64,000 nucleotides of DNA, from contig NZ_LZJN01000191.1 in the NCBI RefSeq assembly GCF_001667735.1, positions 1 through 64,000 of the forward strand. The letters are read 5' to 3'. The notes under the pieces were generated by a model. The model searched no databases and was not told the origin of the DNA. It saw only the letters and a program-made list of their open reading frames with translations. A program made the position numbers and the translations under genes. Every line of letters starts with the position of its first letter. Positions within the stretch are counted from its first letter, which is position 1. Positions 32,101 through 40,490 of the stretch are shown here, one piece after another. This DNA is from Mycobacterium sp. E183. GTDB lineage: Bacteria; Actinomycetota; Actinomycetes; Mycobacteriales; Mycobacteriaceae.

Positions 32101-32771
32101 CGATTCGTCGGCTGATCATGTTGCGGCACGGGCAAACCGAGTTCAATGCCGGCAGCAGGATGCAGGGGCAACTGGATTCCCAACTCAGCGAGCTCGGTCG
32201 CGCCCAAGCGGTCGCCGCCGCCGAGGTCCTGGGCAAGCTGCAGCCGTTGCTGATCGTGTCGTCGGACCTGCATCGTGCCTACGACACGGCGATCAGGCTG
32301 GGGGAGCGGACCGGCCTGCCGATCCGGGTGGACAAACGGTTGCGGGAAACCCATCTCGGCGACTGGCAGGGGTTGACGCACACCGAGGTGGACGCGCAGG
32401 CTCCGGGCGCGCGGCTGGCCTGGCGCGAGGACGCCACCTGGGCGCCGCACGGCGGCGAGAGCCGCGTCGATGTGGCCGCCCGCAGCGTGCCACTCGTCTC
32501 CGAACTGGTGTCCGGCGAACCGGACTGGGGTGATCCACAGCAAGCCGAGCGGCCGGTGGTGCTGGTGGCCCACGGCGGCCTGATCGCCGCGCTGTCGGCC
32601 GCCCTGCTGAAACTCCCGGTCGCCAACTGGCCGGTATTGGGCGGCATGGGAAACGCCAGCTGGGTTCAGCTGTCCGGTCACTCCGACGAGCAGGGCGCGG
32701 GTTTCGACGCCATCCGGTGGCGCCTCGACGTGTGGAACGCTTCGGCGCAGGTGTCCAACGATGTCCTCTGA
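32097..32771 (+). CDS. gpgP: Glucosyl-3-phosphoglycerate phosphatase
   Basis: This 224-residue member of the histidine-phosphatase superfamily has the catalytic RHGQTEFN at residues 10-17, and the second histidine lies in VAHGGLIAAL. In mycobacteria this protein (Rv2419c, 223 aa) dephosphorylates glucosyl-3-phosphoglycerate to glucosylglycerate, an early step in making methylglucose lipopolysaccharide. It overlaps rsfS by 4 nt and the next gene by 11 nt. The next gene also belongs to this pathway, which supports the assignment over a generic phosphoglycerate mutase. Confidence 0.92.
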   Translation: MTIRRLIMLRHGQTEFNAGSRMQGQLDSQLSELGRAQAVAAAEVLGKLQPLLIVSSDLHRAYDTAIRLGERTGLPIRVDKRLRETHLGDWQGLTHTEVDAQAPGARLAWREDATWAPHGGESRVDVAARSVPLVSELVSGEPDWGDPQQAERPVVLVAHGGLIAALSAALLKLPVANWPVLGGMGNASWVQLSGHSDEQGAGFDAIRWRLDVWNASAQVSNDVL

Positions 32772-33498
32772 GGCGCGTCCGACTCTGCTGATCTTCGCCG
32801 ACTCACTGGCGTACTACGGGCCCACCGGTGGCCTGCCCGCGGACGACCCCCGGATCTGGCCGAACATCGTTGCCAAACAACTGGATTGGGACGTCGAGCT
32901 CATCGGCCGCATCGGCTGGACCTGTCGCGATATCTGGTGGGCGGCCACCCAGGACCCGCGCGCGTGGGCGGCGCTGCCCAGGGCGGGGGCCGTCATCTTC
33001 GCCACCGGCGGCATGGATTCGCTGCCGTCGGTGCTGCCGACCGCGCTGCGGGAACTGATCCGCTACGTGCGTCCGCCTCGCTTGCGGCGCTGGGTTCGCG
33101 ACGGTTACGGCTGGCTGCAGCCCCGGCTGTCACCGGTGGCCCGGTCGGCGCTGCCCCCACATCTCAGCGTTGAATACCTCGAACAGACCCGCGGCGCAAT
33201 CGATTTCAATCGCCCGGGGATCCCGATCGTGGCGGCATTGCCCTCGGTGCACATCGCCGACACCTACGCCCACGCCCACCATGGCCGGCCGGGAACGGCG
33301 GCGGCGATCACCGAGTGGGCGCAGACCCACGATGTGCCGCTGGTCGACCTGAAAGCCGCCGTCGCCGAACAGATCATGTCCGGCCGGGGCAATCCCGACG
33401 GCATCCACTGGAACTTCGAAGCGCACCAAGCGGTTGCCGAGCTGATGCTCAAGGCGCTGGCCGAGGCTGGCGTGCCGACCGACAAGCCGCGCGGGTAA
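32761..33498 (+). CDS. octT: Octanoyltransferase of methylglucose lipopolysaccharide synthesis (Rv2418c type)
   Basis: This 245-residue SGNH-hydrolase-fold protein shows the block I serine region LLIFADSLAYYG (near residue 14), the GGMDSLPS block, and the C-terminal Asp/His pair in NPDGIHWNFEAHQ. The M. tuberculosis homologue Rv2418c has been described as OctT, which octanoylates early glucosylglycerate intermediates; the name is applied by position and sequence recall. It overlaps gpgP by 11 nt, as expected for two steps of one pathway. An alternative annotation would be a generic GDSL/SGNH hydrolase. Confidence 0.85.
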   Translation: MSSEARPTLLIFADSLAYYGPTGGLPADDPRIWPNIVAKQLDWDVELIGRIGWTCRDIWWAATQDPRAWAALPRAGAVIFATGGMDSLPSVLPTALRELIRYVRPPRLRRWVRDGYGWLQPRLSPVARSALPPHLSVEYLEQTRGAIDFNRPGIPIVAALPSVHIADTYAHAHHGRPGTAAAITEWAQTHDVPLVDLKAAVAEQIMSGRGNPDGIHWNFEAHQAVAELMLKALAEAGVPTDKPRG

Positions 33499-33503
33499 TC
33501 CCC

Positions 33504-34328
33504 GTGACTGTCGTTGTGGTAACCGACGCGTCGGCGCGCTTGCCCGCCGAGCTGCTGGACGAATGGGCGATACGCGTCGTCCCGTTGCACATTCTGCTCG
33601 ACGGCGTCGATCTGCGTGACGGTGTCGACGAGATCCCCGAAGACGTCTACCAGCGCCACGCGACCACCGCAGCGGCCACACCCGCCGAACTGGCCGACGC
33701 GTATCAGCAAGCGTTGGCCGACAGCGGCGGAGACGGCGTGGTGGCGGTGCACATCTCGTCCGCGTTGTCGGGGACCTGCGGTGCCGCGCAACGGACGGCC
33801 GCCGACCTGGACCCGCACGTGCGGGTCGTCGACTCGAAGTCGACCGCGATGGGCACCGGCTTCGTCGCGTTGGCGGCCGCGCGGGTCGCGGCCGCGGGCG
33901 GTGACCTCGACGCCGTCACCGAGGCGGCGAATGCGGCCGCACGGCGGACCCATGCGTTCATGGTGGTGCATCGACTGGACAACCTGCGGCGCAGCGGGCG
34001 GATCGGCGGGGCGAAGGCGTGGCTGGGCACCGCGCTGGCGCTCAAGCCGCTGCTGCGCATCGACGACGGGAAACTCGTTCTGGCGCAACGGGTACGCACC
34101 GTCACCCACGCGACGGAGGCGATGATCGACCGGGTTTGCGAGGTCGTCGGCGACGGTTCCGCCGCCCTGGCGGTGCATCACGTCGCCAACCCGGACGGCG
34201 CCAAGGACGTGGCGGCGACGCTGGCGCGGCGGCTGCCGGCCTGTGAGCCGGCGATCATCACCCCGTTGGGGCCGGTGCTCGCGCTGCACGTCGGCGCCGG
34301 AGCCGTCGCGGTTGTCGTGCAGCCCTAA
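33504..34328 (+). CDS. DegV family fatty-acid-binding protein
   Basis: This 274-residue DegV protein shows an N-terminal VVVTDASARLPAELL and the lipid-carboxylate region VAVHISSALSGTCGAAQ. RRSGRIGGAKAWLGTALALKPLL is typical of the second half. DegV proteins bind single fatty acids, in other bacteria as subunits for fatty-acid kinase. Here the gene follows the acyltransferase OctT, so delivery of octanoate-type acyl groups is a reasonable inference. GTG 33504 lies 5 nt after the octT stop. The 3' end overlaps the convergent mmpL gene by 4 nt. Confidence 0.9.
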   Translation: MTVVVVTDASARLPAELLDEWAIRVVPLHILLDGVDLRDGVDEIPEDVYQRHATTAAATPAELADAYQQALADSGGDGVVAVHISSALSGTCGAAQRTAADLDPHVRVVDSKSTAMGTGFVALAAARVAAAGGDLDAVTEAANAAARRTHAFMVVHRLDNLRRSGRIGGAKAWLGTALALKPLLRIDDGKLVLAQRVRTVTHATEAMIDRVCEVVGDGSAALAVHHVANPDGAKDVAATLARRLPACEPAIITPLGPVLALHVGAGAVAVVVQP

Positions 34329-37231
34329 ACGGCGGCGGGCACCGGTCGCCGGGCGTTGTCACCCCGCGGATGCACCACCTGCGGCCACCAGAACCAACGG
34401 CCCAGCAGCGTCGCAATCGACGGCATCAGCAGCGTGCGCACGACGAGCGTGTCGAGCAACAGACCGATGCACACCGTCGAACCGAACTGCCCCAGCACCC
34501 GCAAGTCGCTGCCCAACATGGCCGCCATGGTGAACGCAAACACCAGACCGGCCGCGGTCACCACCCCGCCGGTACCCGCCATCGACCGGATGATTCCCGT
34601 CTTGAGGCCGGCATGGATCTCCTCTTTGAACCGGGAGACCAGCAACAGGTTGTAGTCGGATCCGACGGCCAGCAGGATGATCACGGACAGCGCCATCACG
34701 ATCCAGTGGATCCTGATGCCGAACAGGTCCTGCCAAATCAGCACGGACAGGCCGAACGACGCCGCGATCGAGCTGGCCGCGGTGCCGACGATCACCAACG
34801 CCGCAACCACGCTCCGGGTGAGCAGCAGCATGATCATGAAGATCAGCGTCAGGGCGGACACCACGGCGATCATCAGGTCGTACTTCTCGCCGTCGGCCAT
34901 GTCCTTGAACGTTGCGGCGGTCCCGCCCAGATAGACCCGGGCGTCGGACAGCGACGATTGCTTGAGACCCTCCTGCGCGGCGGTGCGTTCGGCGTCGACT
35001 TGCGCGATGCCCTCCGGCGACATCGGATCGCCCTGATGCGTGATGAAGAACCGCGCCGATTTACCGTCCGGCGACAAGAACATTCGAAGGCCGGTCTGGA
35101 AGTCCGGGTTGTCGAACGCCTCGGGCGGCAGGTAGAAGAAGTCGTCGTTCTTCGACGCGTCGAAGCTTTGGCCCATCACGATCGCGGTGTTGCTCATCGC
35201 CTCCATCTGGTCGATCATCGCCTTGAACGTCTGATACAGGGTGAGCGTGATGCCCCTGGTGGTTTTCAGCGTGGTGATCAGCGTGGGAAACAGCGCGGTC
35301 AGGTCGCGTGAGGCTTTGGCGGTGTGCTCGATGTCGGTGGTCAGGTAGTGGAACTGCTCGGCGAGCTGATCGAACCCGTCGAACGTGTCGAACAGGGACC
35401 GCAGCCCGATGCACACGGGAATGTCGTAGCAGTGCCGCTCCCAGTAGAAGACGCTGCGGATCGGCCGGAAGGTGTCGTCGAAATCCGCGATGTGGTCGCG
35501 CAGGGTGTCGGTGATCTGCGACGTCACCGCGGTGGTCTTGGCGCTGTCGTCGGCGGCGTTGGCCAGGTCCAGCGACACCTCGTATTGGCGTTGCGTGGTC
35601 TCGATTTGGGTCTGCAGGTCGTCGGCCATCCGGAGGATGTCGGCGATGCGTTCCTTGAGGAAGCTCATGTTCTGCATCGTCGTCTGACTCTGGACGCTGT
35701 TCTGAAACGGTATCGAGCTGTGCTGGATCGGAATGCCCAGCGGCCGGGTGATGTCCTGGACCATCGCGATGCCCAGCGTGCGCATCTCGTTCTTGGCCAC
35801 CCGGTCCAGCACCAGCATGTCGGCCGGGTTTCGCATGTCATGATCGGACTCGACCATCAGCAGGTCGGGGTTCATCCGTGCCTCGGAGAAGTGCCGGTTC
35901 GCGGCCTCCTGTCCCTGATTGGACGGGGCCGACAGGGGCAGGTAATGGCGGTCGTTGTAGCTCGTGTGGAAGCTGGGTAGCGCGATCATGCCGACCAGCA
36001 CGACCGCGGCGCTCACGGCCAAAACCGGTGCGGGCCAACGCACTACGGCGGTGCCCACCCGGCGCCACAGCCGGCCACGCTTGGCCTGCCTCTCGAACAA
36101 GTGGAAGCGGCTGCCGACGAAGACCACCGCGGGCCCCAACGTGACGCCCGCCAGCACGACGACGATCATGCCGATCGCCACCGGCGCCCCCATGGTGTTG
36201 AACCACGGCAGCCGCGAGAAACTGAGGCAATACGTCGCACCCGCAATCGTCAGGCCCGACCCCAACACGACCGGGGCGACACCCTTGAATGTGGTGTAGT
36301 ACGCGGTTTCTCGGTCCTCGCCCGCGGCCAACGCCTCCTGGTAGCGGCCGATCAGGAAGATGCCGTAGTCCGTCCCCGCGGCGATCGCCAGCATGGTGAG
36401 GATGTTGGCGGCGAAGGTGGTGAGCCCGAATGCGTTGTGGTACGCGAGAACCGCGACGACCCCGCGCGAACATGCCAGCGCGACAAAGGTCATGAACAGC
36501 TGCACCAGCGTGGTGACGATGGACCGGTAGACCAGCAGCAACATGATCGCGATGGCGCCCAGGGTGAACAGCGTGATCTTGGCCAGGCTGGCGTTACCGA
36601 TGATGTGCATATCGTCGGACAGGGCGGCGGGACCGGTGACGTAGGCCTTCACGCCGGGTGGCGCCTTGTTCTCCTCGATCACCTTGCGGACGGAGTCCAC
36701 GGACTCGTTGGCCAGCGTCGTGCCCTGGTTACCGGCGAGGTTCACCTGCACATAGGCGCTCTTGGCGTCGGCGCTCTGCGCACCCGCGGCCGTCAGTCGG
36801 TCGCCCCAGAAGTCCTGGATGTGCTGAATGTGCTTGGGGTCCTGGCGGAGTTGCCGAATCAGCTTGTCGTAGTACTGGTGCGCGTCGGGGCCGAGCGGTT
36901 GCTGGCCCTCCAACACGATCATCACCGTGCTGTTGGAGTCGAATTCGTGGAAATTGTGGCCGAGGCGCATCATCGCCTTCATCGACGGCGCGTCCAGCGG
37001 GGTCATCGGCGCCGAGTGCGCCTCACCGACTTTCTCCAGCGTCGGGACGATGACGTTCACCAAGACCGTCACGAACAGCCAGACCAAAATGATCGGCACC
37101 GCGAAGATGCGGATCGCGTGCGGCAGGTACGGGCGGTGGCCCCGCTCGGCCTTGGACAGGCCCTTGGCGCTGATCGGGCCGGTGTCGGCCGCGCTCAGGT
37201 CACGTTGGGTCTCGTTGCTCGTGTTGCTCAT
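34325..37231 (-). CDS. MmpL-family RND transporter (MmpL4/5-like)
   Basis: This 968-residue inner-membrane transporter has twelve predicted helices in two bundles. TM4-type proton-relay motifs are GTDYGIFLIGRYQEAL and GSDYNLLLVSRFKEEI. A long central periplasmic segment (about residues 480-720) has coiled-coil character (LKERIADILRMADDLQTQIETTQRQYEV), typical of the MmpL4/MmpL5 group that exports siderophores and drugs with an MmpS partner. mmpS is directly upstream, with ATGA overlap. This locus replaces eis of M. tuberculosis. The cargo is not predictable from sequence. Confidence 0.92.
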   Translation of the reverse strand: MSNTSNETQRDLSAADTGPISAKGLSKAERGHRPYLPHAIRIFAVPIILVWLFVTVLVNVIVPTLEKVGEAHSAPMTPLDAPSMKAMMRLGHNFHEFDSNSTVMIVLEGQQPLGPDAHQYYDKLIRQLRQDPKHIQHIQDFWGDRLTAAGAQSADAKSAYVQVNLAGNQGTTLANESVDSVRKVIEENKAPPGVKAYVTGPAALSDDMHIIGNASLAKITLFTLGAIAIMLLLVYRSIVTTLVQLFMTFVALACSRGVVAVLAYHNAFGLTTFAANILTMLAIAAGTDYGIFLIGRYQEALAAGEDRETAYYTTFKGVAPVVLGSGLTIAGATYCLSFSRLPWFNTMGAPVAIGMIVVVLAGVTLGPAVVFVGSRFHLFERQAKRGRLWRRVGTAVVRWPAPVLAVSAAVVLVGMIALPSFHTSYNDRHYLPLSAPSNQGQEAANRHFSEARMNPDLLMVESDHDMRNPADMLVLDRVAKNEMRTLGIAMVQDITRPLGIPIQHSSIPFQNSVQSQTTMQNMSFLKERIADILRMADDLQTQIETTQRQYEVSLDLANAADDSAKTTAVTSQITDTLRDHIADFDDTFRPIRSVFYWERHCYDIPVCIGLRSLFDTFDGFDQLAEQFHYLTTDIEHTAKASRDLTALFPTLITTLKTTRGITLTLYQTFKAMIDQMEAMSNTAIVMGQSFDASKNDDFFYLPPEAFDNPDFQTGLRMFLSPDGKSARFFITHQGDPMSPEGIAQVDAERTAAQEGLKQSSLSDARVYLGGTAATFKDMADGEKYDLMIAVVSALTLIFMIMLLLTRSVVAALVIVGTAASSIAASFGLSVLIWQDLFGIRIHWIVMALSVIILLAVGSDYNLLLVSRFKEEIHAGLKTGIIRSMAGTGGVVTAAGLVFAFTMAAMLGSDLRVLGQFGSTVCIGLLLDTLVVRTLLMPSIATLLGRWFWWPQVVHPRGDNARRPVPAAV

Positions 37232-37656
37232 GCGGACTTCACCAGGCAGAAGGTCTGCGCGTTGTGCCCGTCGGAACTCCGCTGTTCGCGCACGACGCCG
37301 TCCACGGTGATCTTGCAGCTGATTTCACCGCTGTCGCTCTGCGCCATGATGTTGGCGCTGACCGATGGCAAGGTCGTCGAGATGGTGGTCGACCACGGCA
37401 GCGGTGCCGCGTTCACCTGGTGGGTGTTGGCGTTCTCGTCCCAGTAGTTGATGTTGGCGGTGGCCCCGGGCGGGCCGGTGATGTCGTAGACGACGACCTT
37501 CGGATTGAACTGCACGATTTCGATCCCCTTGCCGGCGTTCGCGTTGAGGTCTTGAGAGCCGAAGATCCTGTGGAGCCGTGACACGATCAACGCCGAAACG
37601 GCCAGCACGACCACCAACAACAGTGGTATCCACGCCCGCTTGAGCACACGGGTCAT
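37228..37656 (-). CDS. MmpS-family periplasmic accessory protein
   Basis: This 142-residue protein starts MTRVLKRAWIPLLLVVVLAV, a single N-terminal membrane anchor, followed by the MmpS beta domain with VVYDITGPPGATANINYWD, PLPWSTTI and a C-terminal CKITVDGVVREQRS...FCLVKSA with two conserved cysteines. ATG 37656 gives exactly the family length (142); GTG 37695 would add 13 residues. MmpS proteins assist their cognate MmpL in siderophore export or efflux. A short inverted repeat (37793-37811) upstream may be the operator. Confidence 0.92.
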   Translation of the reverse strand: MTRVLKRAWIPLLLVVVLAVSALIVSRLHRIFGSQDLNANAGKGIEIVQFNPKVVVYDITGPPGATANINYWDENANTHQVNAAPLPWSTTISTTLPSVSANIMAQSDSGEISCKITVDGVVREQRSSDGHNAQTFCLVKSA

Positions 37657-37792
37657 GGTGCCGGTACGTGGACCCGAGTCGTGACCAGCCACCACCTGAC
37701 CGCCTTCCGCTCACCCGCCGTCCGGGCATTGCCGCAAAGCTCACCAACGTCGTCGACGACATCGCTGTCTTCTCGACTATTTGCTCAGCTAA

Positions 37793-37811
37793 GCACTCTA
37801 AACCTTAGTGC
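37793..37811 (-). promoter_or_regulatory. Inverted repeat upstream of mmpS-mmpL, candidate operator
   Basis: GCACT-CTAAACCTT-AGTGC is a 5-bp inverted repeat with a 9-nt AT-richer centre, about 140 nt upstream of mmpS. On the minus strand it contains TAGAGT, a possible -10 box. It does not match the IdeR consensus. Apart from this, the 210-nt gap between mmpS and the 37867 gene shows no ORF. Confidence 0.35.
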
Positions 37812-37866
37812 ACGCAAGCGTTCCTCCGGGGGCCTTCGATGTGGCGAACTGCATATGGGGTCGGGC

Positions 37867-38925
37867 CTAGCGGGCCACGCGGCCGGTGACCGGGGGCAGA
37901 TCGGCCAGCGTGACGATCCCGGGCCCGGCGGCCACCACGGCCGGGACCGCGTTCGTGACGGGCATGGCCGTGTAGATCATTCCCAATCCCATGAACCCCG
38001 GCTCAGTCCAATCCTTGGGTGGCAGGCAATGCAGGACGGTGCGCATGTTGGGCAGCCCGTACACCTGGATGACGTGGCCGTGCTCCAGCGGTTTGGGCGG
38101 CACCACGTGATCGCCCATGGTCCAGTTGAACCCGACACTGACCACGTTGCGGTCGCCCTCCCAGCCGCGGTGGTAGCCATAAACCCCGCCCACCGTTCCC
38201 GCGGGAATCGTCATGAAGCCCAGATCGGAATCGCCGGTGGCGGCGGTGAAGGTGACGTCGAACGTCATCCGGTCCAGCTTCGCCCCGATCGCGTCGGCCA
38301 TCATGGCGGCCGATTCGGCGAAGACCTCGCTTTCGCGCCGCACGCTTTCGGCCAGCCCAGGAGTATCGGGGTCCTGCGAGAAGCCCATCGCCGTCTGGGT
38401 TTCCGCCGATTCGTAGGTCGAGCAGTCCACCGACTCGGTGATGCGGATCTCGTCGACGCGTTCGCAGGCGCCGGACAGGACCATGCCCACCATGTTGGTC
38501 ATGCCCGGGTGGGCGCCGCTGCCGAAGATGGTCGAACCGCCCCGCTTGCAGGCGTCGGCGATGCGCTCGCGGTCCTCGGGCGTCTGCTTGCCCCCGGTGA
38601 TCCACGCCGCGCTGGAGCACACGTTGACGCCGGATTCCAGCAACCGGACCAGTTCATCGACGTTGGGCCACAACGGGTTATAGCAACAGGCATTGGCGCC
38701 CAGGGCGAGTAGCGCGTCGATGTCGTTGGTCGCTTGCACGCCCGTCGGTTCCGGCCAGCCGGCAAGTTCGGCGGCATCCATGCCGACCTTGTCCGCCCCG
38801 TGCGCGTACACCCCGACCAGCTCCATGTCCGGCCTGCCGATGATGGCGTGCAGGGAACGCCGCCCGATGTTCCCGGTGGTCCACTGGATCACCTTGAGCG
38901 GACGGTCGGTCGGTGGCTTGCTCAT
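37867..38925 (-). CDS. NAD(P)-binding protein related to dihydrodipicolinate reductase / 2,4-diaminopentanoate dehydrogenase
   Basis: This 352-residue protein has an N-terminal Rossmann motif VIQWTTGNIGRRSLHAII (about residue 12) and GVYAHGADKVGMDAAEL. The SGAHPGMTNMVGMVLSG region and the C-terminal half resemble the large mycobacterial family annotated as dihydrodipicolinate reductase N-terminal-domain proteins. True DapB is shorter and lacks this C-terminus. ATG 38925 is preceded by AAAGGAGACGCG. It is the last gene of a four-gene minus-strand operon with two acyl-CoA dehydrogenases and an F420-type flavoprotein, so a catabolic redox step is likely. The substrate is unknown. Confidence 0.8.
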   Translation of the reverse strand: MSKPPTDRPLKVIQWTTGNIGRRSLHAIIGRPDMELVGVYAHGADKVGMDAAELAGWPEPTGVQATNDIDALLALGANACCYNPLWPNVDELVRLLESGVNVCSSAAWITGGKQTPEDRERIADACKRGGSTIFGSGAHPGMTNMVGMVLSGACERVDEIRITESVDCSTYESAETQTAMGFSQDPDTPGLAESVRRESEVFAESAAMMADAIGAKLDRMTFDVTFTAATGDSDLGFMTIPAGTVGGVYGYHRGWEGDRNVVSVGFNWTMGDHVVPPKPLEHGHVIQVYGLPNMRTVLHCLPPKDWTEPGFMGLGMIYTAMPVTNAVPAVVAAGPGIVTLADLPPVTGRVAR

Positions 38926-38950
38926 CGCGTCTCCTTTGACGGGTGGAAAC

Positions 38951-39373
38951 TCAGTCGCTGATATCGAAGCCGGCGATCACCTTGGTGGGACGCAGCCGCA
39001 CCACGAGCTCGCCGGAAACGGCGTTGCGGCGGCCGAATTCCTCGGCGCGATCGGCGCCCATGTACCGCGCGCCGGTCCTGGTGGCGATGTCCAACACGTC
39101 GGCCGGGTCGTCACCGACCGCCGCGACGCCCTGCACCTGAACGAACGAATACGGCGGATGAGGATCGTCGACGCAGATCACCGTTCGTGGATCACGCGCC
39201 AGGGCACGGCCTTTCGACGTGTCACGGCCCGTGGTGAACGCCAGCTGCCCATCGTCGACGACGAACCACACCGGCGTCACCAGCGGCCGGCCGTCGGCGG
39301 TGACGTACCCCAGCATCCCGGTGCGGGTGCCGGCTGACAGGAAGGAGACAACCCTGTCGGACAGCTCTGTCAT
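38951..39373 (-). CDS. PPOX-class F420-dependent oxidoreductase
   Basis: This 140-residue split-beta-barrel flavin/deazaflavin-binding protein starts MTELSDRVVSFLSAGTRTGM. TADGRPLVTPVWFVVDDGQLAFTT and KGRALARDPRTVICVDD are typical of mycobacterial F420H2-dependent reductases such as the Rv1155 type. ATG 39373 lies 3 nt after the upstream acyl-CoA dehydrogenase stop, so the two are co-translated. The role may be reduction of a quinone or enoyl compound linked to the operon, but no substrate can be read from sequence. Confidence 0.85.
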   Translation of the reverse strand: MTELSDRVVSFLSAGTRTGMLGYVTADGRPLVTPVWFVVDDGQLAFTTGRDTSKGRALARDPRTVICVDDPHPPYSFVQVQGVAAVGDDPADVLDIATRTGARYMGADRAEEFGRRNAVSGELVVRLRPTKVIAGFDISD

Positions 39374-39376
39374 CGG

Positions 39377-40483
39377 CTAGAGCCGGACCAAGTCGTAGTC
39401 GCCGATGTGGTCGATCAGAGTGTGCAGGTGTTCGCCGGAGGTGCCCAGGGTGTGCTCGATCGCGGTGAGCCGGGCCGCATAGTGGGCCACCGGATATTCG
39501 GCGGTCACGCCGATTCCGCCGTGCAGCTGGATCGATTCCTGCGCGATGTGCCGGCCCGCGCGGCCGATCTGCAACTTGGCGCGCGAGGCGATCACCGGGT
39601 CCAGGTTGCCGTCGGCGATCGACATCGACGCGTAGAGGCTCATGCTGCGGGCCAGTTCCAGCGAGACGTACATGTCGGCGGCCCGCTGGGTGAGCGCCTG
39701 GAATTTGTTGAGCGTGACCCCGAACTGCTTGCGGGTCTTCAGGTAATCGGTCGTGAGTCGCAGCGCTTCCTCCATCGCTCCGACCGCTTCGGCGCACAGC
39801 CCCGACTGGATGCGGATGACGGCACCGCGGATGGCCTGCGCCGCGTCCGCCGCTTCCCCCAGGGGTTCGGCCGGAGTGGAGTCCAGATCGATCTGGGCGC
39901 CGCGTTGTCCGTCGAATGTCGGGTACGGATGCCTGGTGACCGTCGCCGCGTCGACCAGGAACAGCCCGGTGCCGCCGTCCGGCAGGGCGGCGCTGACCAC
40001 CAGGGTGTCGGCGGAGTCGCCGGCCAGCACCGGGTTCTTCCGTCCGCTCAGTGTCCACGAATCGCCTTGGCGCGCAGCCTTGGTGGCCACGTCGGCGGAC
40101 GGTTTGCGCTGGCCCGGTTCCAGGTGGGCGAACGCCAGCAACCGCTGTCCGCCCGCGACCTCGTCGAGCAGTTGCTTCTGCTCCTCGCTGCCCAACTCGG
40201 CGATCAGCGCGCCGGGCCCGAGCGCGGCATGCAGGACCGGTTCCGGGGCGAGTCGGCGCCCGATTTCGGTGAGCACGACCGCGATCTCGATCTGGCCCGA
40301 CTCGTCGGGGTCGAAGCCGAGGCCGAGGATGCCGGTGTCGGCGAGCTGACTCCACACCTCGCGGCTCCACCCGAGATCGGAGTCGATGATCTTGTTGCGG
40401 CTTTCCGGGTCGTAGGTGCGCGCCAGCAGTTCGCGCGTCGTGTCGCGGAGCAGGCCTTGCTCGTCGCTCAGCTGAAAGTCCAT
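39377..40483 (-). CDS. Acyl-CoA dehydrogenase, smaller subunit type
   Basis: This 368-residue ACAD-fold protein starts MDFQLSDEQGLLRDTTREL. The FAD-binding C-terminal domain includes TRKQFGVTLNKFQALTQR and the signature ESIQLHGGIGVTAEYPVAHY. The middle domain is shortened (GRKNPVLAGDSADTLVV). In actinobacteria such shorter ACADs often pair with a full-length partner in alpha2beta2 enzymes that oxidise steroid or branched acyl-CoAs. The partner would be the gene 7 nt upstream (40491-41651). Whether this subunit keeps a catalytic base needs alignment. Confidence 0.9.
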   Translation of the reverse strand: MDFQLSDEQGLLRDTTRELLARTYDPESRNKIIDSDLGWSREVWSQLADTGILGLGFDPDESGQIEIAVVLTEIGRRLAPEPVLHAALGPGALIAELGSEEQKQLLDEVAGGQRLLAFAHLEPGQRKPSADVATKAARQGDSWTLSGRKNPVLAGDSADTLVVSAALPDGGTGLFLVDAATVTRHPYPTFDGQRGAQIDLDSTPAEPLGEAADAAQAIRGAVIRIQSGLCAEAVGAMEEALRLTTDYLKTRKQFGVTLNKFQALTQRAADMYVSLELARSMSLYASMSIADGNLDPVIASRAKLQIGRAGRHIAQESIQLHGGIGVTAEYPVAHYAARLTAIEHTLGTSGEHLHTLIDHIGDYDLVRL

Positions 40484-40490
40484 GGCTGCC

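Noticed and set aside
37793..37811. IdeR iron box upstream of mmpS-mmpL
   Set aside because: The inverted repeat CTAAG...CTTAG on the minus strand does not match the 19-bp IdeR consensus closely enough.
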